From assembly GCA_039795165.1 (NCBI GenBank), contig JBDKER010000021.1, positions 1-64,000 of the forward strand: a DNA stretch of 64,000 bases, given 5' to 3'. This DNA comes from V1-33 sp039795165 (GTDB lineage Bacteria; Verrucomicrobiota; Verrucomicrobiia; Verrucomicrobiales; V1-33). The notes under the pieces were generated by a model that worked only from the letters and a program-made list of their open reading frames with translations, did not search any database and was not told the DNA's origin. Positions 52,499 through 62,076 of this stretch are shown here, one piece after another; positions within the stretch are counted from its first letter, which is position 1; every line of letters begins with the position of its first letter. A program made the position numbers and the translations under genes.

Positions 52499-53434
52499 TC
52501 AGGGAATGCGGGAGAGGGCGACGCCGGCGGCGCCGATGATTCCGGCGTCGTTGCCGAATTTGGCGGGTACGATTTTGAGTCCTTTGCGGAAGGGTTCGGC
52601 GACCTGTTCGCGGATTTTCCGGCGGAGGGGATCGAAGACGACGGTGCCGGCTTTGGCGACGCCGCCGCCGATGACGATGCGGTCGGGATTGAGGAGCCAG
52701 ACGCAGGCGCTCAGGCCGGCGGCGAGCTGGGTGGTGAATTCGTCCCAGACGGCGAGAGCGACTTTGTCGCCGCGGCGGGCGGCGGCGGCCAGCAGGTGGG
52801 GTTCGCAATCGCTTTCGGCCACCTTGCGGCCGGCCTTGCGGGAAAGTGCGACGGCCCGGGCCCGGGTTTCCCGGTTGCCGACATATTTTTCGAGGGCACC
52901 GCGGTTGCCGTGTTCGCCCATGTTTCCGGCGTAATCGATGGTCATCTGGCCGATTTCGCCGGCACCGAAGGCGGAGCCTCGGTATAATTGTCCACCGATC
53001 ACGAGAGCGCCGCCGACGCCGGTGCCGAGGGTGACGGCGATCATGTTTTCCGCTCCCTTGCCGGCTCCGTGTGCCCATTCGGCATAGCACATGGCATTGG
53101 CATCGTTCTCCACGGTCACGGGCAGGCCGGTCCCTTTTGCAAGGACGGCTCCGGCCTTCACGCGGAGCCAGCCTGGGACATTGGTCAGTTCGTGGACGTA
53201 GCCCGTGCGGACATCCGTGAAGCCCGGCACCCCCATTCCGAGGGCGCGGATCCGGTAGCGTTTCTGCAGGACATTGACTTCCTCCACCAGTTTGGCGAGC
53301 AGCACCTTGGCACCGGGAAATTCACTGGTCCGCAGCGGGTCGCATTCGTGGATCACTTCATGACCGCGCACCACACCGTACTTCACGGTGGTGCCTCCCA
53401 TATCGATGCCAATCGCAAGGTCTGTCGCTTTCAT
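52499..53434 (-). CDS. glk: ROK-family glucokinase lacking zinc ligands
   Basis: A 311-residue ROK sugar kinase. Phosphate-binding loop IGIDMGGTTVKYG (8-20), catalytic Asp in VENDANA (Asp111) and second nucleotide loop TLGTGVGGALVIGG. Glucose phosphorylation is the usual job of this subgroup. The zinc site of ROK proteins (GEIGH, then CxCGxxGCxE) is missing: it reads GEIGQ (160-163) and MGEHGNRGALE (172-182), so neither the His nor the three Cys are present. It is the last gene before the defence island and converges with it. Confidence 0.85.
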   Translation of the reverse strand: MKATDLAIGIDMGGTTVKYGVVRGHEVIHECDPLRTSEFPGAKVLLAKLVEEVNVLQKRYRIRALGMGVPGFTDVRTGYVHELTNVPGWLRVKAGAVLAKGTGLPVTVENDANAMCYAEWAHGAGKGAENMIAVTLGTGVGGALVIGGQLYRGSAFGAGEIGQMTIDYAGNMGEHGNRGALEKYVGNRETRARAVALSRKAGRKVAESDCEPHLLAAAARRGDKVALAVWDEFTTQLAAGLSACVWLLNPDRIVIGGGVAKAGTVVFDPLRRKIREQVAEPFRKGLKIVPAKFGNDAGIIGAAGVALSRIP

Positions 53435-53477
53435 GAGTTTCGCTTGGTGAGGTTAGGAAGGTCCCGGGCTTTCTGCA

Positions 53478-54995
53478 TCATTCCCATTCGATGCTCGCGG
53501 GCGGTTTGGTACTGATGTCGTAGAGCACGCGGTTGATGCCCTTCACATGATTGAGGATTTCGTTGGAAATGGAAGCGAGGACCTCGAAGGGGAGCCGCGC
53601 CCAGTCTGCGGTCATGGCGTCTTCGCTGGTGACGGCCCGGATGCTGATGGCCCATTCGTAGCTGCGTTCGTCTCCCTTCACGCCGACGGTTTTCACGGGA
53701 ATGAGGGCGGCGTAGGCCTGCCAAACTTTATCGTACCAGCCGGTTTCGCGCAGACGCTGCATGTAGATGGCGTCGCATTCTCGGATGATGCGCAGCTTTT
53801 CCTCAGTCACTTCCCCTGGGCAGCGCACGGCGAGGCCGGGACCGGGAAACGGATGCCGCCACAGGATGTCGTGATCGATTCCGAGGACAGCCCCGAGCGC
53901 GCGGACCTCGTCCTTGAACAATTCCGCCAGTGGTTCGAGCACCTTCCCCTGTTTCTGGAGATCCAGAACGCGGTCGACCCGGTTGTGATGAGTTTTGATC
54001 TTGCTGGCGATGCTGCCGCTGCTCGCGCTCTCGATGACATCCGGATAGAGGGTACCCTGGGCAAAGAGTTCGATTTCCTCGCCGATGGCATCCCAGAAGA
54101 CATCAAGGAAGAGATTCCCGATGATCTTGCGCTTCGTTTCAGGGTCGGTTTCCCCACGAAGGGCCGTGAGAAACCGCTCGGAACAGTCGACCGTTTCGAT
54201 GGGGACGCCGAGTCGTGCAAAATTCTTCTGAACTTCGGCTGCTTCGTCCTTCCGCAGCAGACCGTGGTCCACGAAAACCGCGCGCAGCGGGACACCGGCC
54301 TCGTGCAGCAGAACGGCCAGCACGGTGCTGTCGACTCCGCCGCTCACGCCGCACACCACCTTGCGGTCGCCCACCTCCCTGCGGATTTCTGCGACCAGAT
54401 GGTCCCGGAACGACGCCATTTCAAAGCGTGGCGGGTCGTCTGCGAGGGCGATGAAATTCGCCAGCATCCGTGAGCCAGCTTCGCTGTGACTGACCTCGGG
54501 ATGGAACTGGATCCCGAACGTCTTCGGTCCGAACTGCAGGGCCACGGGCACACCTTCCGCATTCCGCGCAATGACCTTCGTCCCCTCCGAAACCGCCGTG
54601 CACGTGTCGCTGTGGCTCATCCAGACCTGACTTGGCTCGACTCCCTCGAACAGAGGACAACCGCCCTCCGGCACCATGAGGGCCGGACCGTATTCCCGCT
54701 TGGTGCCCGGGCTCACCTGCCCGCCGTGCTTCAGGTTGAGCAACTGCATCCCATAACACACTCCGAGCACAGGCACGCCAAGCGATTCCAGCCATGCAAA
54801 GTCGATGTCGGGTGCATTTTCCTCCCGGGTTGACCGTGGCCCGCCTGACAGAATCACTGCGGCTGGATGCCCGGTCGTCCGCAGTTCGTCCGGCTGAAAC
54901 AGGCGCGAGTAGTAACCCAGTTCCCGGATGCGCCGCACGATGAGCTGCGTGTACTGGGAACCGAAATCGATGATGGCAATCTGTCGGGAAAGCAT
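53478..54995 (-). CDS. guaA: GMP synthase (glutamine-hydrolysing)
   Basis: GuaA, 505 residues, amidates XMP to GMP. N-terminal class I glutaminase: ILSGGPRS, nucleophile Cys80 in LGVCYGMQLL, and QFHPEVSHSEAG. ATP-pyrophosphatase domain: CGVSGGVDSTVLAVLLHEA. C-terminal dimer domain ends PPASIEWE, the normal GuaA terminus. It lies downstream of guaB in the same direction, but a terminator stands between them, so it may have its own promoter in the gap or depend on read-through. Confidence 0.97.
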   Translation of the reverse strand: MLSRQIAIIDFGSQYTQLIVRRIRELGYYSRLFQPDELRTTGHPAAVILSGGPRSTREENAPDIDFAWLESLGVPVLGVCYGMQLLNLKHGGQVSPGTKREYGPALMVPEGGCPLFEGVEPSQVWMSHSDTCTAVSEGTKVIARNAEGVPVALQFGPKTFGIQFHPEVSHSEAGSRMLANFIALADDPPRFEMASFRDHLVAEIRREVGDRKVVCGVSGGVDSTVLAVLLHEAGVPLRAVFVDHGLLRKDEAAEVQKNFARLGVPIETVDCSERFLTALRGETDPETKRKIIGNLFLDVFWDAIGEEIELFAQGTLYPDVIESASSGSIASKIKTHHNRVDRVLDLQKQGKVLEPLAELFKDEVRALGAVLGIDHDILWRHPFPGPGLAVRCPGEVTEEKLRIIRECDAIYMQRLRETGWYDKVWQAYAALIPVKTVGVKGDERSYEWAISIRAVTSEDAMTADWARLPFEVLASISNEILNHVKGINRVLYDISTKPPASIEWE

Positions 54996-55001
54996 AGCGG
55001 G

Positions 55002-55038
55002 AAAAAAGAAAAGACCGGCTCCCGGAACGGAGAGCCGG
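55002..55038 (-). terminator. Intrinsic terminator after guaB
   Basis: Read on the minus strand, CCGGCTC TCCGTTCCGG GAGCCGG forms a 7-bp GC stem with a 10-base loop, immediately followed by TCTTTTCTTTTTTCC. This is a textbook Rho-independent terminator 20 bp after the guaB stop and just before the guaA start at 54995. Confidence 0.8.
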
Positions 55039-55058
55039 CCGGGGCCGCAGCCCCAGGT

Positions 55059-56516
55059 TCAGAGCGTCTGATAATTCACCGGTTCCTCGGTGACAACCAC
55101 GTCGTGCGCATGGCTTTCGCGCAGTCCGCCGGCTGTGATTCTGACAAATCCGGCCCTTGTGCGCAGATCCTCGAGAGTCTTTGCCCCGAGGTATCCCATG
55201 CCGCTGCGGAGTCCGCCGGTGAGCTGGAAAACAACATCGCGCAGATGCCCCTTGTACGGCACGCGGGCTTCCACGCCCTCGGCGACGAGCTTGCCGCTGG
55301 CATTCTGACCGTAGCGGTCGCTGCTGCCCTGCCGCATGGCCCGCAGACTTCCCATGCCCCGGTATTCCTTGAAGGTGCGGCCCTGGTAATTCACCATGTT
55401 CCCCGGACTTTCACTGGTGCCCGCAAGGATGCTGCCCAGCATGACGCAGTCGGCTCCGGCCGCGAGAGCCTTCACAATGTCGCCACTGTAGCGGATCCCG
55501 CCATCGGCAATGACGGCCACGCCGCGCGGCCGCGCATGCGACGCCACCTGCTGAATCGCCGTAAACTGCGGCACGCCGACTCCGCTGATGACCCGGGTCG
55601 TGCAGATGCTTCCAGGGCCCACGCCAACCTTGAGCGCGCTGGCTCCGGCATCGATGAGGTCGCGCGCTCCGGTGGCCGTGACGACATTTCCGGCGACCAC
55701 CGGCACCTGAGGAAAGCGCTCGCGCAGCATGGCAATGACCGTCAGGACGCGCGATGTATGACCAGTCGCCGCATCGATGAACAGGGCATCTGCGCCCGCT
55801 TCGGCAAGGGCCGCGGCCCGTTCCACGCAGTCTTCCCCCACGCCCACGGCTCCGGCGCAGCGGAGACGGCCGCGGGCATCCTTGGCAGCATTCGTGAACA
55901 TGGCGCGCTTCTTGATGTCCTGCGTCGTGATCATTCCCGTGAGCTTGCCCTGAGCATTCACAAGCGGCAGCTTTTCAATGCGGTGGCGGTAGAGCACGGC
56001 GCGTGCTTCCTCGAGCCCGGTACCTTCTGGAGCCGTGATGAGCCGTTCCCGCGGCGTCATGACATCGGCCACCCGTCCCTGCGGATTCTCAATGTGCCAG
56101 ACGTCCCGCGACGTCACCATGCCCGCCAGATTTCCCTCGGCATCCACCACCGGGAATCCCGCCACCCCGCGTTCGTCCATGATCCGCAGCAGCTCGGCGA
56201 GCGTCAGGTCCGGACGCACCGTGAAGGGATTTTCAATGACCGTATTCTCCGACCGTTTCACCCGCGCCACATGCTCGGCCTGCTTTGCGATCGGCAGATT
56301 GCGGTGCACAACACCGAGTCCGCCCTCGCGGGCCAGCGCAATCGCCAACTCCGCTTCGGTGACCGTGTCCATCGCCGATGAAATGACGGGAATCACCAGT
56401 TCCAGTCCGGGAGCCAGCGAAGTACTGATATCGGTTTCGCTCGGCAGGATCTCACTGAGCTGCGGAACCAGCAGGACGTCATCAAAACTCAGGCCAAGTG
56501 GTATGGTGTCATTCAT
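55059..56516 (-). CDS. guaB: IMP dehydrogenase
   Basis: GuaB, 485 residues, oxidises IMP to XMP, the committed step to GMP. Seen: GLSFDDVLLVP at the N-terminus, two CBS domains (about 95-210, ending ITTQDIKKR), the catalytic loop GPGSICTTRVISGVGVPQ with Cys, IADGGIRYSGDIVKALAAGADCVMLGS for the phosphate site, and YRGMGSLRAM and EGVEARVPYKG at the flap. ATG 56516 is chosen; the upstream frame has no family sequence. It faces the aminopeptidase gene across 167 bp, which must hold both promoters. Confidence 0.97.
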   Translation of the reverse strand: MNDTIPLGLSFDDVLLVPQLSEILPSETDISTSLAPGLELVIPVISSAMDTVTEAELAIALAREGGLGVVHRNLPIAKQAEHVARVKRSENTVIENPFTVRPDLTLAELLRIMDERGVAGFPVVDAEGNLAGMVTSRDVWHIENPQGRVADVMTPRERLITAPEGTGLEEARAVLYRHRIEKLPLVNAQGKLTGMITTQDIKKRAMFTNAAKDARGRLRCAGAVGVGEDCVERAAALAEAGADALFIDAATGHTSRVLTVIAMLRERFPQVPVVAGNVVTATGARDLIDAGASALKVGVGPGSICTTRVISGVGVPQFTAIQQVASHARPRGVAVIADGGIRYSGDIVKALAAGADCVMLGSILAGTSESPGNMVNYQGRTFKEYRGMGSLRAMRQGSSDRYGQNASGKLVAEGVEARVPYKGHLRDVVFQLTGGLRSGMGYLGAKTLEDLRTRAGFVRITAGGLRESHAHDVVVTEEPVNYQTL

Positions 56517-56683
56517 GCATTTGTGCAGCAGTGGAAGGATCTGCCCTATACCCCTTGGCCCGTACGCTCTCCGCATCGACAGTGTCAAACGCAGACTCTG
56601 CCGCGCCGCCATCCCGCTGCTTCCCCGCCCCGCAACTTGACCCTTGCAGCCGACCCCATCCGCCCGTTCCTCCGGTCACCCGC

Positions 56684-57925
56684 ATGACCGCTCCAGCCGA
56701 TCGACGCCGCCGGCTCGCTTCCTTGCTTTCTCCGGGCGATCTCGCTGTGATCGCCACGGGTCCGCAGCGGCGCTTCCCGGGACCGGATTCGGCGGATCCA
56801 TGGCCCGACTTCTTTTATCTGACGGGCATCGACCATCCGCATGCCAGTCTCCTGCTGGAATGTTCGGCCGCGGACGGGCGTCTCCGCGAATGGCTGTTCC
56901 TTCCGGAATCCTCGGCCGCCCTCTGGGACGGAGTCATCCCGCGCGCGGAAATCACGGCGGCCGGAGTCGGCGAAATCCTCGCGGCCAGCCAGTTCGAACC
57001 CTTCCTGCGGCTCAAGGCGTTCACCGCGAAGCGCCTCCTTGTTTTCGGGGGCGGCAATCCCTTCGCCCCGGAAAGCGCGGAACCATGGCTCCCGAACCTC
57101 TGCGCCCGGCTTCTCCCCGGCCTCCATCAGGAACGACTCGGCCCCATCCTCGGCACGCTCCGCGCCAGCAAATCCCCGGAGGAAATCGAGGCCATCCGCG
57201 AGGCCGCCGGGACGGCTGCAGCCGGTCTGCGCCGCGCCGCCGCCTCCCTGCGCCCGGGCATCCGGGGATGCGACCTCAAAGCCGAGTACCTGCACACCAT
57301 TCATCAGCGTGGTTCCCGCGGTCTCGGCTGTCCCATCCTGACCGCCTGCGGCGCGGAATCGCTCGCCCTGCACTTCCATGGCGACCGCCAGGCGGCGCGC
57401 GCCGGCGACGGCTTCCTCATCGATGTGACTGCGGAAATGAATCGCTGGCACGCGGACCTGACGCGCTTTCTGCCGGTTTCGGGGACGTTTTCGGTTCCTC
57501 AGCGCGCGGCCTATCTTGCCATCCACCGCACCCTGGGCCATGCAATCCGGTCCCTCCGACCGGGCAGGCTGTTGCCGGACTGCGAAGAGGAAGCGCTCGT
57601 CTTCCTGCAGTCGGAACTGCTGCGCGAGGGACTGCTGCTGGCCACGCAGGTTCCGGATCCAGCCATTCCCTCCCCGGCCATCCGCCGCATCTGCCCGCAC
57701 CGTATTTTTCACCATATTGGCTGCGAAGTGCACGATCCCGTCCCGGATTCCCTGCCCCTGCCGTCTTCGGCTGCCCTCGCAGTCGAGCCCGGTGCCCTCC
57801 TGCCTTCCCTCGGCTTCGGCATCCGGCTCGAGGAAACCGTCGCGCTCGCTGTGGACGGACCGTCCATCCTAACGGATGCGATGCCATCGGAGGCTGACGC
57901 CGTCGAGGACCTCCTGAGGTTCTGA
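56684..57925 (+). CDS. pepP: M24 family aminopeptidase (Xaa-Pro aminopeptidase)
   Basis: A 413-residue pita-bread metallopeptidase. The N-terminal creatinase-like domain has DFFYLTGIDHPHASLLL. In the catalytic domain all five metal ligands can be placed: Asp in LIDVTAEM, Asp in WHADLTRFLPVSGTF, His in FHHIGCEVHDP, Glu in LAVEPGALLP and Glu in GIRLEETVAL. It removes the N-terminal residue from X-Pro peptides in the cytoplasm. ATG 56684 is used; the frame is open upstream into the guaB promoter region. Confidence 0.9.
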   Translation: MTAPADRRRRLASLLSPGDLAVIATGPQRRFPGPDSADPWPDFFYLTGIDHPHASLLLECSAADGRLREWLFLPESSAALWDGVIPRAEITAAGVGEILAASQFEPFLRLKAFTAKRLLVFGGGNPFAPESAEPWLPNLCARLLPGLHQERLGPILGTLRASKSPEEIEAIREAAGTAAAGLRRAAASLRPGIRGCDLKAEYLHTIHQRGSRGLGCPILTACGAESLALHFHGDRQAARAGDGFLIDVTAEMNRWHADLTRFLPVSGTFSVPQRAAYLAIHRTLGHAIRSLRPGRLLPDCEEEALVFLQSELLREGLLLATQVPDPAIPSPAIRRICPHRIFHHIGCEVHDPVPDSLPLPSSAALAVEPGALLPSLGFGIRLEETVALAVDGPSILTDAMPSEADAVEDLLRF

Positions 57926-57976
57926 GGGCTGCACGCAGGGCTTGCATTCCCGCCCGGAGGCGGGTTCATTCGCGGC

Positions 57977-58501
57977 ATGTTCCCTCTCTACCGCTTTTTC
58001 CTCATCATGGTGCTGCTGACCAGCGCAGCCCACGCCGGCGGAAAGTCCAAACCGCTCTACATCGGCTTCCACAGCGAAGCCGACGCCACGGACAACCCAA
58101 AGATGATCAAACAGGAAGTCATCGATGGCGAAGTCTACGCCTTCCACATTTCCCCGGACATCGTCACCCGCCACTTCTCGGCCTTCCACACATTTTACGC
58201 CGATGACGGATCCATGGGAGCAGCCCTCAAGCTCAACGAAGCCGGCCTGCAGGCTTACCAGGTCATGATCAGCATGGTCCGCGGCAAACTGACCCGCGTC
58301 ATCGTCAATGGACGCCCGGTCGATATCCAGCGCATCACGGCTCCGAAACGCTTCGATGGCTACATGATCATCTGGAAGGGATTGAACGAGGAAGATGTGA
58401 AACTCATGGCGAAGAAACTGAAGCGGCTCGATGCGCCGCCTCCGTCCATCGATTACACCGAACCTCCGGTCGTGGACTACACGGACCCCTCCGCCAACTG
58501 A
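57977..58501 (+). CDS. Exported hypothetical protein
   Basis: A 174-residue protein with signal peptide (1-20, FFLIMVLLTSAAHA) and a compact domain (KSKPLYIGFHSEADATDNPK, EVYAFHISPDIVTRHFSAFH, VRGKLTRVIVNGRPVDIQRI), ending in an acidic Pro-rich tail. No family recognised. It starts 51 bp after pepP and is followed 18 bp later by a secreted peptidase, so these may form one operon acting at the cell envelope. Confidence 0.7.
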   Translation: MFPLYRFFLIMVLLTSAAHAGGKSKPLYIGFHSEADATDNPKMIKQEVIDGEVYAFHISPDIVTRHFSAFHTFYADDGSMGAALKLNEAGLQAYQVMISMVRGKLTRVIVNGRPVDIQRITAPKRFDGYMIIWKGLNEEDVKLMAKKLKRLDAPPPSIDYTEPPVVDYTDPSAN

Positions 58502-58519
58502 CGCAAGGCCCCACCCGCC

Positions 58520-59704
58520 ATGCTCCCGATCGCTCCGCGGGCGACAGCGCCCGCCTTCTCCTGTGCCGTGCTGGCCCGTGCCCTCGCCGCTGCGGTGGCG
58601 CTGGGCCTCGCGAACTGCAGCCGCCAGCCTGCCGAAACGTCCACGGAACCGGATCCGCCGCCGCCGGAAGCGGCTGTGGAGGTGGTGAGCCGTCCGCCGG
58701 TTGAAATCCCGAAGCCGCCCGCGGTCACGCGGAATGGCCCGACCTTTTCCCTGCCCACGGAAAACGATGCACTCCTGCGCGATGACCCGGGGACGTTCTT
58801 CATGTTTGTGGACCGCTACAAGGATGGCAAAACGAGCCAGGTCTGGGAAGGCGGCAGCTATGGATTCGTCCGCAATCCCCGCAACACGGGCCATGGCGAA
58901 GTCTTCACCAAATTCCACGAGGGCATCGACATCGCTCCCGTCGCGCGCGACGAACGCGGCGAACCCCAGGACATCGTCTGCTCCGTCGCCGATGGCACGG
59001 TCGTCTACTGCCTCACCCCGCCACTGAAGAGCAACTACGGCAACTACGTGGTCGTCGCTCACCCCTGCGGGCCGAAAGCAGGTACCTTCTTCAGCCTCTA
59101 CGCTCACCTCCGCCGCATCGACACCACCCCGGGCACCCGCATCCGCCGCGGAGCCCCCCTCGGTCAACTCGGCTACACGGGCGCAGGCATCGACCGCCGC
59201 CGCGCGCACGTGCACCTCGAAATCGCTCTGCTGCTCTCGGAACGGTTCGACGATTACTATTCCCATCAATACGGCAGCCCCAATGGCCATGGGAACTTCC
59301 ACGGCAGCAATCTCATCGGCATCGACGCCGCGGCCTTCCTCCGCGCAGCCTATGCCGAACCCGGACTCACTCCCGCCGACTTTCTGAAGTCCGTGGAGCC
59401 GGTCTGGAAGGCGCTCGTGCCCTGCCGCGATGGCATGGAACTGGAGATCGCCGCTCGCTATCCATGGCTGCGCCAGCGCGGCGAACCCTCGACGTCATGG
59501 GAAATCTCTCTCGACGGAGCCGGCGTCCCGCTCGCCATCGCACCGTCGGCCACTCCCGTGCAGTTCCCTTCAGTCTCATGGGTCCAGCCATCGGATTCCC
59601 CTCATTCATGGGCCACGCGCAATCTTCTGTCGGGCTCGGGAAATGCCGCCACCCTCGCCTCGGAAGGATCCCGCTACCTCCAGCTCGTTAGCGGCGATTT
59701 CTGA
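58520..59704 (+). CDS. M23 family metallopeptidase, probable lipoprotein
   Basis: A 394-residue exported LytM/M23-type peptidase. The N-terminus contains a lipobox-like LANC-S near residue 33, so it may be lipid-anchored, then a Pro-rich linker. The zinc site is seen as FHEGIDIAP (HxxxD) and AHVHLEIAL (HxH), with the connecting YAHLRRIDTTPGTRIRRGAPLGQLGYTGAG typical of the fold (shown only in part). It probably cuts peptidoglycan crosslinks or glycyl bonds in the periplasm. About 130 C-terminal residues are unassigned. Confidence 0.85.
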   Translation: MLPIAPRATAPAFSCAVLARALAAAVALGLANCSRQPAETSTEPDPPPPEAAVEVVSRPPVEIPKPPAVTRNGPTFSLPTENDALLRDDPGTFFMFVDRYKDGKTSQVWEGGSYGFVRNPRNTGHGEVFTKFHEGIDIAPVARDERGEPQDIVCSVADGTVVYCLTPPLKSNYGNYVVVAHPCGPKAGTFFSLYAHLRRIDTTPGTRIRRGAPLGQLGYTGAGIDRRRAHVHLEIALLLSERFDDYYSHQYGSPNGHGNFHGSNLIGIDAAAFLRAAYAEPGLTPADFLKSVEPVWKALVPCRDGMELEIAARYPWLRQRGEPSTSWEISLDGAGVPLAIAPSATPVQFPSVSWVQPSDSPHSWATRNLLSGSGNAATLASEGSRYLQLVSGDF

Positions 59705-59743
59705 TGGCCAGCTGACCGCAGCGTCGGCACGATCTTCTTCATT

Positions 59744-60784
59744 ATGAAAACCTTTACCCGACGCCTCGCCGCCGCCCTGACCGCGGCGGTCGCCTGCCTC
59801 ACCCAGCCGGGCGAAGCCTGCTGTGCGCTTTCTTCGGCCCGCCACCACGCGGTCAATGCAGACCAATCAGTCATTATTCTATGGGACGAGGCCCAGCAAC
59901 GCCAGCACTTCATCCGCAAGGCCTCCTTTCATTCGAACGACGATGACGTCGGCTTCCTCGTCCCGGTGCCCTCCATGCCGGAACTCTCGGAATCGGGCGA
60001 CGGCGCTTTCGATCTCCTTGCCACCATCACCGCACCACCCCCGCCGCCAGCGGGATTCCCCCTCGGCTGCGCTGCCGTCGCTCCCACCAGTTCCTACCGG
60101 GCGGTCGGTGTGCGCGTGCTCGCCCAGCAGAAGGTGGCGGGATTCGATGCCTCGGTGCTCGCCGCGGATTCGGGACGCGACCTCAGCCGCTGGCTCAACC
60201 GCCACGGCTTTGCCCTCAGCCCGGCCGTAGCCGCATGGGCGGATCCCTACATCCAGCAGAACTGGCGCTTCGTCGCCCTGAAACTCGCCAAACCGGATCC
60301 CGCGAAACCAAAAGTCGACGCTTCCTCCCTGCGCCTCAGCTTCCAGACGGATCGCCCTCTCTTTCCTTACCGCGAACCGGAATCAGCCGCCGCCGCCCAC
60401 ACCCTGCAGGCTTCGCCCCGGCTCCTCCGCATCTACTTCATCGCCTCCCGCGCCCACCATGGATCGCTCGGCGACGGTCAGCCATGGAGCGGACGCACCG
60501 TATGGTCGGGCGACATCACCCGCTGGCGCACGGACCTGCTCGCCATGCTCAAACTTCCCGCCACCACCGCTCCCGGCACATGGTGGCTCACCGAATGCGA
60601 GGACCGCTGGGCCTACGCCACCGCCCCAGGCGACCTCTGGTTCTCCCCGGCAAACCGGAACCGCACGGTCAGACGACCCCGCATCCCCACCGACATTGCA
60701 ATCACCTCAGCCCTTTCTCTGGGGGGCCTCTGCCTGCTCCGCCGCCGCTTTTGCAACTTGCACCCTTCCCCCTCCGCTCAATGA
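59744..60784 (+). CDS. DUF2330-like exported protein
   Basis: A 346-residue protein with signal peptide (1-26, ending GEA-CC). The early segment ALSSARHHAVNADQSVIILW followed by HFIRKASFHSNDDDVGFLVPVPSMPEL is characteristic of DUF2330 proteins, whose role is unknown. A long extracytoplasmic domain follows, and the C-terminus has a membrane-like helix (ITSALSLGGLCLL) plus basic residues RRRF, resembling a sorting or anchoring tail. It overlaps fabG by ATGA. Confidence 0.75.
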   Translation: MKTFTRRLAAALTAAVACLTQPGEACCALSSARHHAVNADQSVIILWDEAQQRQHFIRKASFHSNDDDVGFLVPVPSMPELSESGDGAFDLLATITAPPPPPAGFPLGCAAVAPTSSYRAVGVRVLAQQKVAGFDASVLAADSGRDLSRWLNRHGFALSPAVAAWADPYIQQNWRFVALKLAKPDPAKPKVDASSLRLSFQTDRPLFPYREPESAAAAHTLQASPRLLRIYFIASRAHHGSLGDGQPWSGRTVWSGDITRWRTDLLAMLKLPATTAPGTWWLTECEDRWAYATAPGDLWFSPANRNRTVRRPRIPTDIAITSALSLGGLCLLRRRFCNLHPSPSAQ

Positions 60785-61539
60785 TCCCACCCATGTTCTC
60801 CCTCAAGGATAAAGTCGCCGTCGTGACCGGTGCCGGACGCGGCATCGGACTCGCCATCGCACGCACCTTCGCCGAAGCCGGTGCCCGCGTCGCCGTCGTC
60901 AGCCGCACGGAAACCAATTCCGCCAGCTCCGCCGCCGCCATCAATGCCGATTTCCCAAACTCCGCCATCCCCTACGCCGTCGATGTCGCCAACTCCGACG
61001 CCGTCACCGCCATGGCCAAACAAGTCATCGCCGACTTCGGAACCGTCGATATCCTCGTCAACAACGCCGGCCTCACCCGCGACGGCCTCGTCATGCGCAT
61101 GAGCAATGACGACTGGGACGCCGTCCTCAATACCAACCTCAAAGGAGCTTTCCATACCGTCAAGGCCTTCCAGCGCACCCTCCTCCGCCAGAAGGACGCC
61201 CGCATCATCAATGTCGCCAGCATCATCGGCCTCATTGGCAATGCCGGACAAGCCAACTACGCCGCCAGCAAAGCCGGCCTCATCGGCTTCACCAAAAGCA
61301 TCGCCCGCGAATTCGCCTCCCGCGGCGTCACCGCCAATGCCATCGCCCCAGGCTTCATCTCCACAGACATGACCAGCGTCCTCTCCGACGAAGTCCGCAG
61401 CGCCGTCCTCCAGAAAATCCCCCTCGGCTTCCTCGGAGAAGTCAATGATATCGCCGCCGCTGCCCTCTACCTCGCCAGCCCTGCCGCCCGCTTCGTCACC
61501 GGTCAGGTCCTCACCGTCGATGGCGGCATGGTCATGTAA
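60781..61539 (+). CDS. fabG: 3-oxoacyl-ACP reductase
   Basis: A short-chain dehydrogenase of 252 residues that reduces 3-oxoacyl-ACP with NADPH in fatty-acid synthesis. Cofactor loop TGAGRGIG, NNAG, catalytic Ser in NVASIIGLIG and YAASKAG (Tyr-x3-Lys), then ANAIAPGFISTDMT and the C-terminal TGQVLTVDGGMVM, all FabG-like. ATG 60781 overlaps the previous stop (ATGA); ATG 60793 (MFSLKDKV) is an alternative. No other fab genes are adjacent. Confidence 0.92.
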   Translation: MIPPMFSLKDKVAVVTGAGRGIGLAIARTFAEAGARVAVVSRTETNSASSAAAINADFPNSAIPYAVDVANSDAVTAMAKQVIADFGTVDILVNNAGLTRDGLVMRMSNDDWDAVLNTNLKGAFHTVKAFQRTLLRQKDARIINVASIIGLIGNAGQANYAASKAGLIGFTKSIAREFASRGVTANAIAPGFISTDMTSVLSDEVRSAVLQKIPLGFLGEVNDIAAAALYLASPAARFVTGQVLTVDGGMVM

Positions 61540-61601
61540 GGCCCATCAGGGGCATAGGTAAAGAGCACCAAAGTCGTCAGCAAGGACCACCCAACCAACC
61601 G

Positions 61602-61844
61602 TCAGCTGCGTCGAGGCACGCTGTACAGCAGAATCGCGATCATGACCGGAAACTCCCGCCAGGTCTCAGGCCGCACTGCCCCGCTCGAATCATGCGGCAT
61701 CAGCACATTGCTGATCTGAATCGCCTCCACCGTGGCCTGCGGGTTCTCGTCCAGAAAGTCGTTGATCCTCAACTCAAGATAGCTGGCAGGACTCCGCCCC
61801 ACCGGCAGTCTGCCCAGATTGATCTCAAATACCTTGGCTCTCAT
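61602..61844 (-). CDS. Small conserved-looking hypothetical protein
   Basis: An 80-residue frame (MRAKVFEINLGRLPVGRSPA, then LRINDFLDENPQATVEAIQI and FPVMIAILLYSVPRRS). It has balanced composition and sits alone between convergent fabG and the efflux operon. It resembles small cytoplasmic sensory or regulatory proteins but no family is recognised. The 230 bp upstream of it (61845-62076) holds nothing I can assign. Confidence 0.45.
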   Translation of the reverse strand: MRAKVFEINLGRLPVGRSPASYLELRINDFLDENPQATVEAIQISNVLMPHDSSGAVRPETWREFPVMIAILLYSVPRRS

Positions 61845-62076
61845 CGGTCTGGATTGTTTAATTTGTTAGAAATACTACTCCGGCCTCTTCGTGCCTCCGT
61901 GCATCGCGAATCAAACGACGCAAGCGCTTTGTTTCCTGACCGAAATGTCGGTCACAGGCAAAAAACACGGATCAAATGAGCTGCAGTTCATTAAATCAAG
62001 GCATTTCTCCGCATAACTTGCTGGTTTGTAATCAGGCACTCATGAAATCCGGGCTGCCGCTTCGTGCGGTATTCCC

